Shown: piece after piece, positions 17,957 through 26,850 of the stretch
Position numbering within the stretch: the first letter of the stretch is position 1
Layout: each line of letters begins with the position of its first letter
From: Paraburkholderia fynbosensis
GTDB lineage: Bacteria > Pseudomonadota > Gammaproteobacteria > Burkholderiales > Burkholderiaceae
Assembly: GCF_902859935.1 (NCBI RefSeq)
Contig: NZ_CADIKI010000014.1
Location: 62,001-126,000 of the forward strand
Direction of reading: 5' to 3'
Length of the DNA stretch: 64,000 bases
Translations under genes and position numbers: made by a program
The notes under the pieces: generated by a model
What the model saw: only the letters and a program-made list of their open reading frames with translations
The model's database searches: none
What the model was told of the DNA's origin: nothing

Positions 17957-18882
17957 GCGTCACGATGAATGCGCCCGTCGAGCGGCTCGACGCGGCAGGG
18001 CGCGCGTCGGTGGGCGAAAGCCCGGTGTGGCGCGCGGCGGAGCAGGCGCTTTACTGGGTGGATATCCCGGCGCAGAAGATCGTGCGGCTGCAGGTCGATT
18101 CGGGCCGGCGCGCCGAATGGCTGTTGCCTGAGAAGGTCGCCTGTATCGCATTCGATCGTCGCGGCACGGTGCTGGCCGGCTGCGAGACTGGGCTCTTCGC
18201 GGTGACGTTGCCTGAGGCGGCGCAGGCTTGCGGCAGCGAACCGGTCGCGGCATCGGTGCGCAAGCTCGCCGCGCCGGAATTCGGCGCCGAAGGCATGCGC
18301 TTTAACGACGGCCGTTGCGACCGTCAGGGCCGCTTCTGGTCCGGCACGATGGTGATGGACATGACGGCGGCCAATCCGGCCGGCGCGCTGTATCGGTTCG
18401 ACGCGAACGGGGTGCTGTCCGCGCCGGTCGTCGATTCGCTGATCACGCAGAACGGCCTCGGCTGGTCGCCGGACGGCAAGACCATGTATCTGTCCGACTC
18501 GCATCCGCTGCACCGGCTGATCTGGGCGTTTGATTACGACATCGAGTCGGGCGAGCCGCGCAACCGGCGCGTGTTCGCCGATCTGCATCACCATGCGGGC
18601 CGCCCCGACGGCGCGGCGGTCGATGCGGACGGCTGCTACTGGATCTGCGCGAACGACGCTGGGCTGCTGCTGCGCTTCACACCGCAGGGTAGGCTCGACC
18701 GTCAGGTGCCCGTGCCGCCGACCAAGCCGGCCATGTGCGCGTTCGGCGGCAGCAAGCTGGACACGCTATTCGTGACCTCGATTCATCCGGGAGCCAGCGC
18801 GAGCGAGCACGACGGTCATGTGTTCGCGGTGCGTCCCGGCGTCACCGGGCTGCCCGAGCCTGAATTCGCGGGCGAACTGTAA
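17953..18882 (+). CDS. SMP-30/gluconolactonase family aldarolactonase
   Basis: A six-bladed beta-propeller hydrolase of the SMP-30/LRE family, 309 aa from GTG at 17953 (an ATG at 17965 is possible). GTG is preferred because GGAG lies eight bases upstream and GTGA overlaps the udh stop, a usual coupling. Metal and active-site features of the family are visible: the first-blade Glu in GESPVW, RFNDGRCDRQGRFW, NGLGWSPDGKTMYLSDS and RPDGAAVDADG. Directly after udh, it would open the galactaro- or glucarolactone made by Udh. Activity on gluconolactone or another sugar lactone cannot be excluded. Confidence 0.87.
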   Translation: MSVTMNAPVERLDAAGRASVGESPVWRAAEQALYWVDIPAQKIVRLQVDSGRRAEWLLPEKVACIAFDRRGTVLAGCETGLFAVTLPEAAQACGSEPVAASVRKLAAPEFGAEGMRFNDGRCDRQGRFWSGTMVMDMTAANPAGALYRFDANGVLSAPVVDSLITQNGLGWSPDGKTMYLSDSHPLHRLIWAFDYDIESGEPRNRRVFADLHHHAGRPDGAAVDADGCYWICANDAGLLLRFTPQGRLDRQVPVPPTKPAMCAFGGSKLDTLFVTSIHPGASASEHDGHVFAVRPGVTGLPEPEFAGEL

Positions 18883-18900
18883 GCTGAACCTGCGCGAAAA

Positions 18901-18933
18901 CTGGCGCCGGCACGCGATTCTGCCCGGCGCCAG
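18901..18933 (+). terminator. Stem-loop after the lactonase gene
   Basis: A perfect 10-bp GC-rich stem, CTGGCGCCGG with CCGGCGCCAG (13-nt loop), 18 bp after the stop. No good T run follows, so it may end transcription weakly or stabilise the mRNA. Confidence 0.5.
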
Positions 18934-18954
18934 TCATCCAACTTCCCTCTGATC

Positions 18955-18971
18955 ATCACTCGTCGTACAAC
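18955..18971 (+). promoter_or_regulatory. Putative hexuronate-regulon operator 8
   Basis: ATCACTCGTCGTACAAC keeps the right half of the shared motif (TCGTCGTACAAC) but has a poor left half. It lies about 500 bp upstream of dctP, in a 590-bp gap that holds no gene I can support. Confidence 0.45.
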
Positions 18972-19167
18972 AATGTGGCGTAGAGACCACGGTTCGGCGT
19001 GGATTTCTGAACAAAAAACCCGGGCGTCCCGAGCGCCGTCCTTCCCTCCCCATTTCTGCTCTCGCTGGCGCGGGCTCTCGCCGGCGTCCCCAACAGGTCA
19101 TCCGTACCGGGGCTGTCAATCCTGCGGGTAAATACCGTCTGTACAAGTCAAAACGCGTTTTATAGAC

Positions 19168-19187
19168 TTCGTATGTCGTCGTACAAC
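19168..19187 (+). promoter_or_regulatory. Putative hexuronate-regulon operator 9 (TRAP transporter)
   Basis: TTCGTATGTCGTCGTACAAC is a strong match. It lies 285 bp upstream of dctP, so the transcript probably has a long 5' leader. Confidence 0.7.
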
Positions 19188-19471
19188 ATATAAGCCCAAA
19201 CAGATTCCTTTCTTGAATATTGGGATAGCAAGGGGATAGCAAGGCGGTTTCGCACACGTTTTCGTGCATGTGATTCGCGCCGAAGTAATCGAAGTAAAAG
19301 AAGCAAGTTGTCTGACAGGAGTGCTGAGTATCTGTGCCGGGGATGTTGCGCAGACCAGTACGGCAACCCGCTCGCTACCCGCAAGGGGCGGTGAGTGTCG
19401 AGCCAGGAGACGCAGCAAACCATGTCGCATCCGCAATCGATTGGATGGTCTATTTTTCAAGGAATGTCACG

Positions 19472-20464
19472 ATGAACAAGAAGTTTGTCTCTTCCCGTGT
19501 GTCGATGATCGTCGCAGCCGCGGCGCTGGCGTTCAGCGCCGCGTCGGCAGAAGCGCGCACGTTCCGCGTTTCGGACGTGCATGGCGATACGTACCCGACC
19601 AACATGGCCGTGAAGTACATGGGCGAGGAAATCAGCAAGGCGACCGGCGGCAAGGATTCCGTGAAGGTCTTCGGCAACAGCGCGCTGGGTTCGGAAAACG
19701 ACACGATCGATCAGGTGCGCATCGGCGCGCTCGACATGGCGCGCGCCAACGGTGCCGCGTTCAACGAAATCGTTCCTGAATCGATGATCCCGTCGCTGCC
19801 GTTCCTGTTCCGCGACATCGACCATTTCCGCAAAGTGATGTACGGCCCGGAAGGCCAGAAGATTCTCGACGCCTTCTCGGCGAAGGGCATGATCGCGCTG
19901 ACGTTCTATGAGAGCGGCGCGCGTTCGATCTACACGAAGAAGGCGATCCATTCGCCGGCCGACATGAAGGGCCTGAAGGTGCGCGTGCAGCCGTCCGATC
20001 TGATGGTCGACGAAATCCGCGCGATGGGCGGCACGCCCACGCCGATGCCGTTCGCCGAGGTGTACACGGGCCTGAAGACGGGTCTGGTGGATGCCGCGGA
20101 AAACAACATCCCGTCGTACGAAGAAACCAAGCACTTCGAAGTCGCGCCGGTGTTTTCCGAAACCCAGCATTCGATGACGCCGGAAGTGCTCGTGTTCTCG
20201 AAGAAGATCTGGGACACGCTGACGCCGCAACAACAGCAGATCATCAAGAAGGCCGCGGCTGATTCGGTGCCTTACTACGAGAAGCTGTGGACCGCGCGCG
20301 AAGCCGATGCGAGCAAGACGGTCACCAAGGGTGGCGCGACGATCGTCGCTTCGTCGCAGGTCGACCGTGCGGCTTTCGTGAAGGCGATGCAGCCGGTGTG
20401 GGCGAAGTATGAAAAGACCCCGCAGATGAAGCAGCTCGTCGACGAGATCCAGGCAATCAAATAA
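19472..20464 (+). CDS. dctP: TRAP transporter solute-binding protein (DctP), probable hexuronate/hexarate binder
   Basis: A 330-aa periplasmic protein with a clear signal peptide (about 27 aa, ending near ASAEA). The mature part has DctP features: the GSENDTIDQVRIGALDMA block, the substrate-carboxylate arginine in GLKVRVQPSD, PTPMPFAEVYTGLKTGLVDAAENN and the C-terminal helices. TRAP binding proteins from Burkholderia-type uronate clusters bind glucuronate or galacturonate, and the operator plus neighbours point the same way. The ATG at 19472 is preceded by AAGGA, and upstream in-frame codons are not coding-like. It leads the dctPQM operon. Confidence 0.9.
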   Translation: MNKKFVSSRVSMIVAAAALAFSAASAEARTFRVSDVHGDTYPTNMAVKYMGEEISKATGGKDSVKVFGNSALGSENDTIDQVRIGALDMARANGAAFNEIVPESMIPSLPFLFRDIDHFRKVMYGPEGQKILDAFSAKGMIALTFYESGARSIYTKKAIHSPADMKGLKVRVQPSDLMVDEIRAMGGTPTPMPFAEVYTGLKTGLVDAAENNIPSYEETKHFEVAPVFSETQHSMTPEVLVFSKKIWDTLTPQQQQIIKKAAADSVPYYEKLWTAREADASKTVTKGGATIVASSQVDRAAFVKAMQPVWAKYEKTPQMKQLVDEIQAIK

Positions 20465-20615
20465 GGTTCGCCTGCCGGACCGGCGGCGATAGCGGCGGAA
20501 ACAGCTTGCAGGAAGTTCTGCGGGCTTTTCCGCCGCGCGCGGCGTGCTGAGCCGGCGCAGTCGAACACAGTTGCAAATATTAAAGACAGATCTGTCGTGA
20601 GCAAGGACGGGGTCA

Positions 20616-21095
20616 ATGAGTTTCTTGAAACGCCCAAATGATTTTCTCTTTCGCGTGCTGACTGTCGTGGCCTCGGCAAGTCTGGCCGCGCTGTGTCTGC
20701 TGGTGATTTATAGCGTCGTGATGCGCTATGTCTTTAGCGACGCACCCGATTTCGTCGAGCCCATCGCGCTGCTGCTGGTGATCGTGATCGCCATGTTCGG
20801 CGCCGCGCTCAAGGTGCGCGAACGCGGCCATATCGGCCTCGACTCATTGGTCAACAAGTTGTCGGAGAAAGGCCGCACGATTGCAACGGGGATTCAGCAT
20901 GTTTGCCTGATCGCGTTTGCCGTCGCGGTTTTCTTCGGTTGTATGGAGATGGCGATCACCACGAGGGAAGACCGGATTCCGATTCTCGGTTTGCCAGAAG
21001 CACTGCGGTACTGCATTCCGGTCGTTGCCAGCATCTGCATCGCACTGTTCTCGTTCGAGCATCTGCTGGCTCTCTTCGAAAAGAAACACAAATAG
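20616..21095 (+). CDS. dctQ: TRAP transporter small permease (DctQ)
   Basis: A 159-aa integral membrane protein with four predicted helices: about residues 10-32 and 45-65, then two after residue 88. Conserved features of the family are VMRYVF in the first half, the region around FVEPIALLLVIVIAMFGAAL, and the KVRERGHIGLD motif. It bridges the binding protein and the large permease. It follows dctP by 151 bp and precedes dctM by 7 bp. A good AAGGA site precedes the ATG. Confidence 0.9.
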   Translation: MSFLKRPNDFLFRVLTVVASASLAALCLLVIYSVVMRYVFSDAPDFVEPIALLLVIVIAMFGAALKVRERGHIGLDSLVNKLSEKGRTIATGIQHVCLIAFAVAVFFGCMEMAITTREDRIPILGLPEALRYCIPVVASICIALFSFEHLLALFEKKHK

Positions 21096-21102
21096 AACAA
21101 TC

Positions 21103-22455
21103 ATGGAACTCGCCCTTCTTTCCATCAGTTTTCTCGTCTTCCTCTTTCTAGGGGTTCCTGTGTCGTTCGCGTTGGGACTCTCGTGCGTCCTGACGTATCT
21201 GTATGAGGGGCTGCCGGCGGCCACCGCCATGCAGTCGATGATCTCGGGCATGAACGCGTTCTCGTTCCTCGCGGTCCCTTTCTTCATCTTCTCCGGCGAG
21301 TTGATGTTGCACGGTGGCATCGCGGACCGGATCCTGCGGTTCGCGCAGGCCACGGTGGGGCATTTCCGCGGCGGCCTGGGCATGGCCAACGTGGTCGCGT
21401 GCACGCTGTTCGGCGGCGTGTCGGGTTCGCCGACGGCGGACACGTCCGCCATGGGCGGCGTGGTGATCCCGCTGATGAAGCGCGAAGGCTACAGCGCGGC
21501 GTATGCGGTCAACGTCACGACGCACTCGTCGCTGGCGGGCGCGCTGATGCCCACGTCGACCAACATGATCATCTACGCGTTCGCGGCGCAGGGCATTACC
21601 GGCACCTTGAACGGCGTGAAGATGAGCGGCGTGTCGATCGGCGATCTGCTGTTCTCCGGGTTGCTGCCGGTGTTGTGGGTGATGGGCCTCGTGCTGATCG
21701 CCGCGTACTGGCAAGCGGTCAAGTTCGGCTATCCGCGCCGTCCCGACGGCTCGACCGGCGTGCAGCGCTTCCCGGGCTGGATGGCGGTGGCGCGTACGTT
21801 CATCGGCGCGGTGCCGGGTCTGATGGTCATTGCGATCATTCTGTTCTGCGTGGCGCGCGGCATCGCCACCGCGACGGAAGCGGCGGCGATTGCCGTGGCG
21901 TACTCGCTGATCCTGACGCTCGTCGTGTACCGCTCGATGACGCTGAGCAAGCTGGGTCATGCACTGTCCAAAGCGGCCAAGACGACGGGTGTGGTGCTGC
22001 TGCTGATCGGCGTGTCGAACATGCTGCGTTTCCAGATGGCCTTCCTGGAGATTCCGGACGCGATCGAACGCATGCTCGACGGCGCGACGACGCTGCCCTG
22101 GCTGATGTTGCTGTACATCAACGTGATCCAGGTTTTTCTCGGCACGTTCGTCGACATGGCGGCGCACATCCTGATCACGACGCCGCTGTTCCTGCCGATG
22201 GCGATGCACAACGGCGTCGGCCCCGTGCAGTTCGGCATCATGATTCTGCTGAACTGCGCATTGGGTCTCGTGCACCCGCCGATCGGTTCGGTGCAATTCA
22301 TTGGGTGTGCAATTGGCAATGTGTCGATCGGGGAAACCACTAAGGTGGCGTGGCCGTATTACCTGGCTATCTTCAGCGCGATCAACATCGTGACGTATGT
22401 GCCGTGGTTCTCGACGTGGTTGCCAAGTCTGATTAACGGACACCCGGTGTTCTGA
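21103..22455 (+). CDS. dctM: TRAP transporter large permease (DctM)
   Basis: A 450-aa, roughly 12-helix membrane protein that carries the Na+-driven transport path. The ATG at 21103 gives MELALLSISFLVFLFLGVPVSFALG, the usual DctM N terminus. Further upstream the frame overlaps dctQ and is not needed. Signatures: MNAFSFLAVPFFIFSGELM, GGLGMANVVACTLFGGVSGSPTADTSAMG, TTHSSLAGALMPTSTNMIIY, and HPPIGSVQFIGCAIGN near the end. It completes a three-part TRAP system and is followed after 80 bp by the porin gene, which may be partly co-transcribed. Confidence 0.92.
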   Translation: MELALLSISFLVFLFLGVPVSFALGLSCVLTYLYEGLPAATAMQSMISGMNAFSFLAVPFFIFSGELMLHGGIADRILRFAQATVGHFRGGLGMANVVACTLFGGVSGSPTADTSAMGGVVIPLMKREGYSAAYAVNVTTHSSLAGALMPTSTNMIIYAFAAQGITGTLNGVKMSGVSIGDLLFSGLLPVLWVMGLVLIAAYWQAVKFGYPRRPDGSTGVQRFPGWMAVARTFIGAVPGLMVIAIILFCVARGIATATEAAAIAVAYSLILTLVVYRSMTLSKLGHALSKAAKTTGVVLLLIGVSNMLRFQMAFLEIPDAIERMLDGATTLPWLMLLYINVIQVFLGTFVDMAAHILITTPLFLPMAMHNGVGPVQFGIMILLNCALGLVHPPIGSVQFIGCAIGNVSIGETTKVAWPYYLAIFSAINIVTYVPWFSTWLPSLINGHPVF

Positions 22456-22535
22456 TTCAAAAAAACGTATAAACCCACACTCAGCGGCGCTCGCACATGG
22501 CCGCGAAAAAAATAGAATTTTTAACAGGAGTAGAA

Positions 22536-23771
22536 ATGAAAAAGGCACTGGTTGGTTCGGCCATCGGGTTGGTCGCCCTCGGCGCGCATGCACAAAGCAA
22601 CGTGACGCTGTACGGTATCGTCGATACGGGTATCGGCTATCAGAACAGCTCGACGACGCTGAGCCCGACTTCAGGCGCAGCATCCGCGCGACCGTCCCCG
22701 GGCGGCCACTCGCAAGTCAAGATGATCAACGGCATCTGGGCTGGCAGCCGTTTCGGCCTGAAGGGCGCGGAAGATCTGGGCGGCGGTACGAAGGCGATTT
22801 TCCAGTTGGAGCAAGGCTTTAACAGCGCAACCGGCGCACAAAGCGTGTCGGGTCTGGCGTTCAACCGTCAGGCATGGGTGGGCGTGACGAACGGCACGTT
22901 CGGTACGCTGACGGCTGGTCGCCAGTACACGTCGTACTACACGCTGCTGTCGCCGTACAGCCCGACCACGTGGCTGACCGGTGCATACGGCGCACACCCG
23001 GGCGATATCGACTCGCTGGATACGGTGTATCGCGTCAACAACTCGCTCGTCTATACGTCGCCGAGCATGCGCGGCCTGACGGTCAGCGGTTCGTACTCGC
23101 TGGGCGGCACGCCGGGCAGCTTTAGCGCCGGTCAGACCTGGAGCGCGGCAGTCCAGTACCTGAACGGCCCGTTCGGTATCGCTGCAGGTATCCAGCGTAT
23201 CGACAACGGAGCGTCGGGCGGCGGCCTCTGGGGTGCGAACTCCACGACGATCAACTCCAGCTCCAGCCCGTCGGCGCCGGCCAACTCGGCTATCAACAAC
23301 GGCTTCCAGACGGCAGCCAAGCAGCAGCGTATTGCGGTGACGGGCGGCTGGGCGTTCAACTCGCAGTGGGACGTTTCGTTCGCTTACTCGAACGTTCAAT
23401 ACGCTGCGGGTACGAACTCGTTCTTCCACGACACGCAAATCTGGAATACGGGCGGCGCAGTGTTGCACTGGAAGCCGATCACGGCGCTGGACCTGGCCGC
23501 TGGCTATAGCTACACCCGCGCGACGTCGTCGAACGGCATTTCGAACACGGCTAGCTACAACCAGTTCAACCTGTCGCAGTACTACAGCCTGTCCAAGCGT
23601 ACCGGCCTGTATGCGCTGGAAGCGTATCAGCGTGCTAACGGCCAGACGCTTGCAGGCAACGGCCGCACGATCATCGACGCAACGGCAAGCGTCGGCGACG
23701 GTCAGAACGGTTCGCCGTCGTCGTCGCGCAGCCAGGTTGCCGTCGGCGTGGGCATCATCCACAAGTTCTAA
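22536..23771 (+). CDS. Gram-negative porin (OmpC-like, Burkholderiales type)
   Basis: A 411-aa outer-membrane beta-barrel. The signal peptide MKKALVGSAIGLVALGAHAQ is followed by SNVTLYGIVDTGIGYQ, the classic start of Burkholderiales general porins. WAGSRFGLKGAEDLGGGTKAIFQLEQGF and the GTLTAGRQYTSYY loop are typical, and the protein ends in a barrel strand with terminal Phe (VGIIHKF). AGGAG lies five bases before the ATG. Placed right after the TRAP operon, it may serve uptake of acidic sugars or oligogalacturonides, though general porins are broad. Confidence 0.92.
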   Translation: MKKALVGSAIGLVALGAHAQSNVTLYGIVDTGIGYQNSSTTLSPTSGAASARPSPGGHSQVKMINGIWAGSRFGLKGAEDLGGGTKAIFQLEQGFNSATGAQSVSGLAFNRQAWVGVTNGTFGTLTAGRQYTSYYTLLSPYSPTTWLTGAYGAHPGDIDSLDTVYRVNNSLVYTSPSMRGLTVSGSYSLGGTPGSFSAGQTWSAAVQYLNGPFGIAAGIQRIDNGASGGGLWGANSTTINSSSSPSAPANSAINNGFQTAAKQQRIAVTGGWAFNSQWDVSFAYSNVQYAAGTNSFFHDTQIWNTGGAVLHWKPITALDLAAGYSYTRATSSNGISNTASYNQFNLSQYYSLSKRTGLYALEAYQRANGQTLAGNGRTIIDATASVGDGQNGSPSSSRSQVAVGVGIIHKF

Positions 23772-23844
23772 TTGGGTAGTAGTGGCGGCGTTTTGCAGGC
23801 CGCCACGGCAACGCGTTGAAGAAATGCGTTGTTGAGCAACAACA

Positions 23845-23871
23845 GTTACGCGCGCAATGCGCGTAACTTTT
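23845..23871 (+). terminator. Terminator after the porin gene
   Basis: GTTACGCGC (23845-23853) pairs with GCGCGTAAC (23859-23867), a 5-nt loop, then TTTT. Confidence 0.8.
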
Positions 23872-23949
23872 CGGCGGTGCGGGGCCTTTCCGGCCTCGCG
23901 CGCGTTGGTCCCGCCAGCGCGTTCGGCCGCAAGAACGTCTCTAACGCCG

Positions 23950-24138
23950 CTATTCGGCGTCTGCCCACAAACGTCCCCCGGTTGCCCAGTTTTCGCGCTT
24001 CACGTCGGTGAGGATGATGTCCACCGAATTCGGTTCGACGCCGAGCGAGTCGCAAGTCGCTTTGGTGATCGCTTCGACAAACTGGCGTTTCTGTTCCAGC
24101 GAGCGGCCTTCGAAGAGTTCGATGTGAAACGTGGGCAT
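23950..24138 (-). CDS. 4-oxalocrotonate tautomerase family protein
   Basis: A 62-aa small tautomerase that would isomerise enol and keto forms of oxo acids through an N-terminal proline. MPTFHIELFEGRSLEQKRQF leaves Pro1 after Met removal, and the size matches the 62-residue family. The ATG at 24138 is required to place the proline; the open frame to 24240 is irrelevant. It is convergent with the porin and lies just after the class II aldolase gene (same strand, 47 bp), with which it may be co-transcribed. The physiological substrate is unknown. Confidence 0.85.
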   Translation of the reverse strand: MPTFHIELFEGRSLEQKRQFVEAITKATCDSLGVEPNSVDIILTDVKRENWATGGRLWADAE

Positions 24139-24185
24139 GGCATGACTCCGTTGAGCAATGAGATTGAGATGAGCGTGGCGCCGTT

Positions 24186-24962
24186 TCAGTCGCGATAGCT
24201 GCGATCGAGCCGGTCGAGCTTGCGCAGCAGCGCGGGCCATTCGAGCGCGCCTTCGATTGCGCCGCCGTCATACAGTTGTGCCGCCGTGCGTGCGGCGAGC
24301 GAGTCGTTCGGGATGACGAGCGCCGTGCCGCAGGCCTGCGCCTGCAGTTGAATCTCGCAGGCCTTCAGCAGCGTGGCCATCAGCACGTAGGCTTCGGCGA
24401 CCGTGCGTCCGGCCGTCAGTGTGCCGTGATTGCGCAGCAGCATGGCGGGCTTGTCGGCGAGATTCGCGACGAGACGCTCGCCTTCGGCCGGTGTGAACGC
24501 GAGGCCTTCGTAGTCGTGGTACGCGAGCTGGCCGTAAAACCGCAGCGCGTGTTGCGAGGCGGGCAGCAGGCCGGCCGGCTGCGCGGAAACTGCGACTCCC
24601 GCCGTGTTGTGCAAATGCATGACGCAGAACGCGTCGGCGCGCGCCGCGTGGACGGCGGCGTGCAGCGCGAAGCCGGTTGCGTTTACGGCGTATTCGCTGG
24701 TGCCCACGATGTTGCCGGCAATATCGATCTTCACGAGGTTCGACGCGCGCACTTCGTCGAACGCGAGACCGAACGGGTTGATCAGGAAGTGGCCGGGTTC
24801 GTCCGGCACGCTCGCCGAGATATGCGTGTAGATCAGATCGTCCCAGCCGTTGAGTGCCGCGAGGCGATAGGCGGCGGCCAGGTCGATGCGGGTCTGGCGT
24901 TGCGCGTCGGAAAGTGGGCCGGAGTCGGCCACGTGGCCGGTCGGGGTGTGGATGAACGACAT
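24186..24962 (-). CDS. Class II aldolase/adducin family protein
   Basis: A 258-aa zinc-dependent aldolase-fold protein. The N-terminal RIDLAAAYRLAALNGWDDLIYTHISAS block, the metal histidines in VMHLHNTAGVA, and the third histidine in LLRNHGTLTAGRT are as in the fuculose-phosphate aldolase/adducin family. The ATG at 24962 has CAGGAG seven bases upstream. Such proteins include sugar-phosphate aldolases, decarboxylases and uncharacterised enzymes, so the reaction is not assigned. It precedes the tautomerase on the same strand and follows a urea transporter gene by 86 bp. Confidence 0.82.
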   Translation of the reverse strand: MSFIHTPTGHVADSGPLSDAQRQTRIDLAAAYRLAALNGWDDLIYTHISASVPDEPGHFLINPFGLAFDEVRASNLVKIDIAGNIVGTSEYAVNATGFALHAAVHAARADAFCVMHLHNTAGVAVSAQPAGLLPASQHALRFYGQLAYHDYEGLAFTPAEGERLVANLADKPAMLLRNHGTLTAGRTVAEAYVLMATLLKACEIQLQAQACGTALVIPNDSLAARTAAQLYDGGAIEGALEWPALLRKLDRLDRSYRD

Positions 24963-25048
24963 GACTGTCTCCTGAGGTTGCCTCGTGTCGGTGCAACGCC
25001 GCTTGTCGTCGGCGCGTGCCGACCTGTGCGCAATGCGGCCGCCGCGTA

Positions 25049-25987
25049 TCAATTCCTGCGGGTGACCGGCGTCGTGACCGGTTGAGCACTTTCAGCGCAT
25101 TCCACCGATTCGTCTGCGGCAGCGCCGCGCGTGCCGCGATGCCTGAGCCATTGCACGCACCACGTCGCGAGTACGAAGGGCGCGGTCATCGCCGGCCAGC
25201 CGAAGCGGGCGGCCGCGGCTTGCAGCACGATCGAAACGGCCACGCCGCCGAGCATTGGCACGACACCGCTATCGACGAGCGCAAGTGCGGTGAGCACGCC
25301 GTTGAATCCTAACAGGCCGGTGTCGAACGAGTGTGGGGTTGCGCCGAGCAGAAGATGCGCGGTGCTTGCGAGTGTCGCACCCCCTAGCGCCGATAGTGCC
25401 TGCCGGCGCGATGCCGCGGCGATTCCGGTCAACACCAGCGAACCGGCTAACGCGCCCGACGCAAAGCCGGTTTGCGCGAAGCTGGCGAGTACGCCGCCAC
25501 TCCATTGGGCGAAGCCTGACGGGTGCAACGAGGCCGGGCTCACAGGCTGCGCGCCGCTCGTGATCATAGGCAGCCAGCACCATGTCACGATCAGACACGG
25601 GCTCGACAGGCAACCCAGTCCACGCGCGCGCAGCCAGCGCGACCACGGTCCCGCGAGCCACGCCGTGGCCGTCGCGGCGAGAATCGCGACGGCGGTTGCA
25701 GTCGCGGCGTCGCGGATGAAGCTGAAGGCGGCGAGTCCTGCCAGCGCGCCGTTGAAGCCGTGCAGTCCGGCGCGGGTGTCGTCGTCGTGATAGCCGGCCA
25801 GCATGGCGCTCACGTTGGCCGCGACCGCGCCCATCAGCGCCGCGCACGCAAGGCGCGGTACGGCCACGCACCACGCGGCGAGCAGGCACGCGCCGGTGAA
25901 CGCATTCGGTTGCAGCACGATCTGGCCGACACTGCGCAACAGCGTGCGCAAGGCGGCGGAGGGCGCGTCGGTCGCGGCGGCGTGCAT
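25049..25987 (-). CDS. Urea transporter (UT family)
   Basis: A 312-aa membrane protein with the two-fold repeated architecture of urea channels. Each half carries the N-[AG]-x-[LF] type element: the first around GLHGFNGALAGLAAF and the second around GLLGFNGVLTALAL, with the LSSPCLIVTWCW and FVLATWCVQWL helices in equivalent positions. FLIRDA-type loops separate about ten helices. Translation from ATG 25987 gives MHAAATDAP. No strong ribosome site is visible. No urease genes are nearby, so it may serve general urea uptake. Confidence 0.82.
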   Translation of the reverse strand: MHAAATDAPSAALRTLLRSVGQIVLQPNAFTGACLLAAWCVAVPRLACAALMGAVAANVSAMLAGYHDDDTRAGLHGFNGALAGLAAFSFIRDAATATAVAILAATATAWLAGPWSRWLRARGLGCLSSPCLIVTWCWLPMITSGAQPVSPASLHPSGFAQWSGGVLASFAQTGFASGALAGSLVLTGIAAASRRQALSALGGATLASTAHLLLGATPHSFDTGLLGFNGVLTALALVDSGVVPMLGGVAVSIVLQAAAARFGWPAMTAPFVLATWCVQWLRHRGTRGAAADESVECAESAQPVTTPVTRRN

Positions 25988-26295
25988 GGATTGACGGTGG
26001 TTCGATTGAATGTCGGAATGTCGCAATGTCGATGACGCTCGCCGTGCGAGCATGCAAGGTGAGCGCCGCTCGCGCACGCAGGTTCGGCCGCAACGAAGCG
26101 AGCCGGCCCTGGCTACTGCAAACCGCGAGGATAGGACAACTGCGCGCACGCGGGCATCGTCGCGCGTTGATAGTGGCTATTTGGCAGGCCGCACATGTGC
26201 ACGACGAACACTCGTCGGCGACCCGCTTGCCGGCATTCGCGCTACGATATGAGCCCGGCGCACAGGCGGCGCCGCTTTCGCGAGGAGACAGGCTA
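25988..26295. other. Intergenic region, divergent
   Basis: This 308-bp gap separates the divergent urea transporter and glycolipid-binding-like genes. I see no RNA gene, clear operator or convincing small gene. Confidence 0.4.
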
Positions 26296-26850
26296 ATGCG
26301 TGAACTACGGTGGGCCTCGGAAGAGGGCGACGGCATCGAACATCTCACATTCGACGCACACGATGACGGCTTCGCGGTGGAGAGCGTGGTAGTCGGCCAG
26401 CGCTACGGCCGCGCGTACGGGCTGCACTACACGGTGCGCTCCGACGCGCAATGGCGCACGCGCCATGCGTGGCTGAAGATCGTCGGCGGTGGCGAACTGG
26501 AACTGTATGGCGACGGCGCGGGCCATTGGCGCGACGGTCATGGCCTCGTATTGAGCGGGATCGAAGGCTGTATCGACATCGATATCGCGGCCACGCCGTT
26601 CACCAACACGCTGCCGATCCGCCGGTTGCAACTGGCCGAAGGCGAGCGTCAACCGATTTCGGTCGCCTATATCTCGACGCCGGATCTGCAGGTCACGCGC
26701 GTCGAGCAGGCGTATTCGTGCGTCGGTCTGAATCGCGAGTATCGCTACGAAGGTATCTTCCGCAACTTCACCGCGACCATGCAGGTGGACCAGGACGGCC
26801 TCGTGATCGACTATCCGACGCTATTCACGCGCCTGCCGCGCGCGCGTTGA
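26296..26850 (+). CDS. Putative glycolipid-binding domain protein (DUF1089-type)
   Basis: A 184-aa soluble beta-rich protein with no signal peptide. The pattern LRWASEEGDGIEHLTF, VVGQRYGRAYGLHYTVRSDAQW, WLKIVGGGELELYGDGAGHWRDG, GCIDIDIAATPFTNTLPIRRL and YEGIFRNFTATMQVDQDGLVIDYPTLFTRL matches the putative glycolipid-binding family. This fold is long known as uncharacterised in bacteria, so the ligand is not claimed. The ATG at 26296 follows GAGGAGA. It stands alone, convergent with a decayed hydrolase. Confidence 0.8.
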   Translation: MRELRWASEEGDGIEHLTFDAHDDGFAVESVVVGQRYGRAYGLHYTVRSDAQWRTRHAWLKIVGGGELELYGDGAGHWRDGHGLVLSGIEGCIDIDIAATPFTNTLPIRRLQLAEGERQPISVAYISTPDLQVTRVEQAYSCVGLNREYRYEGIFRNFTATMQVDQDGLVIDYPTLFTRLPRAR

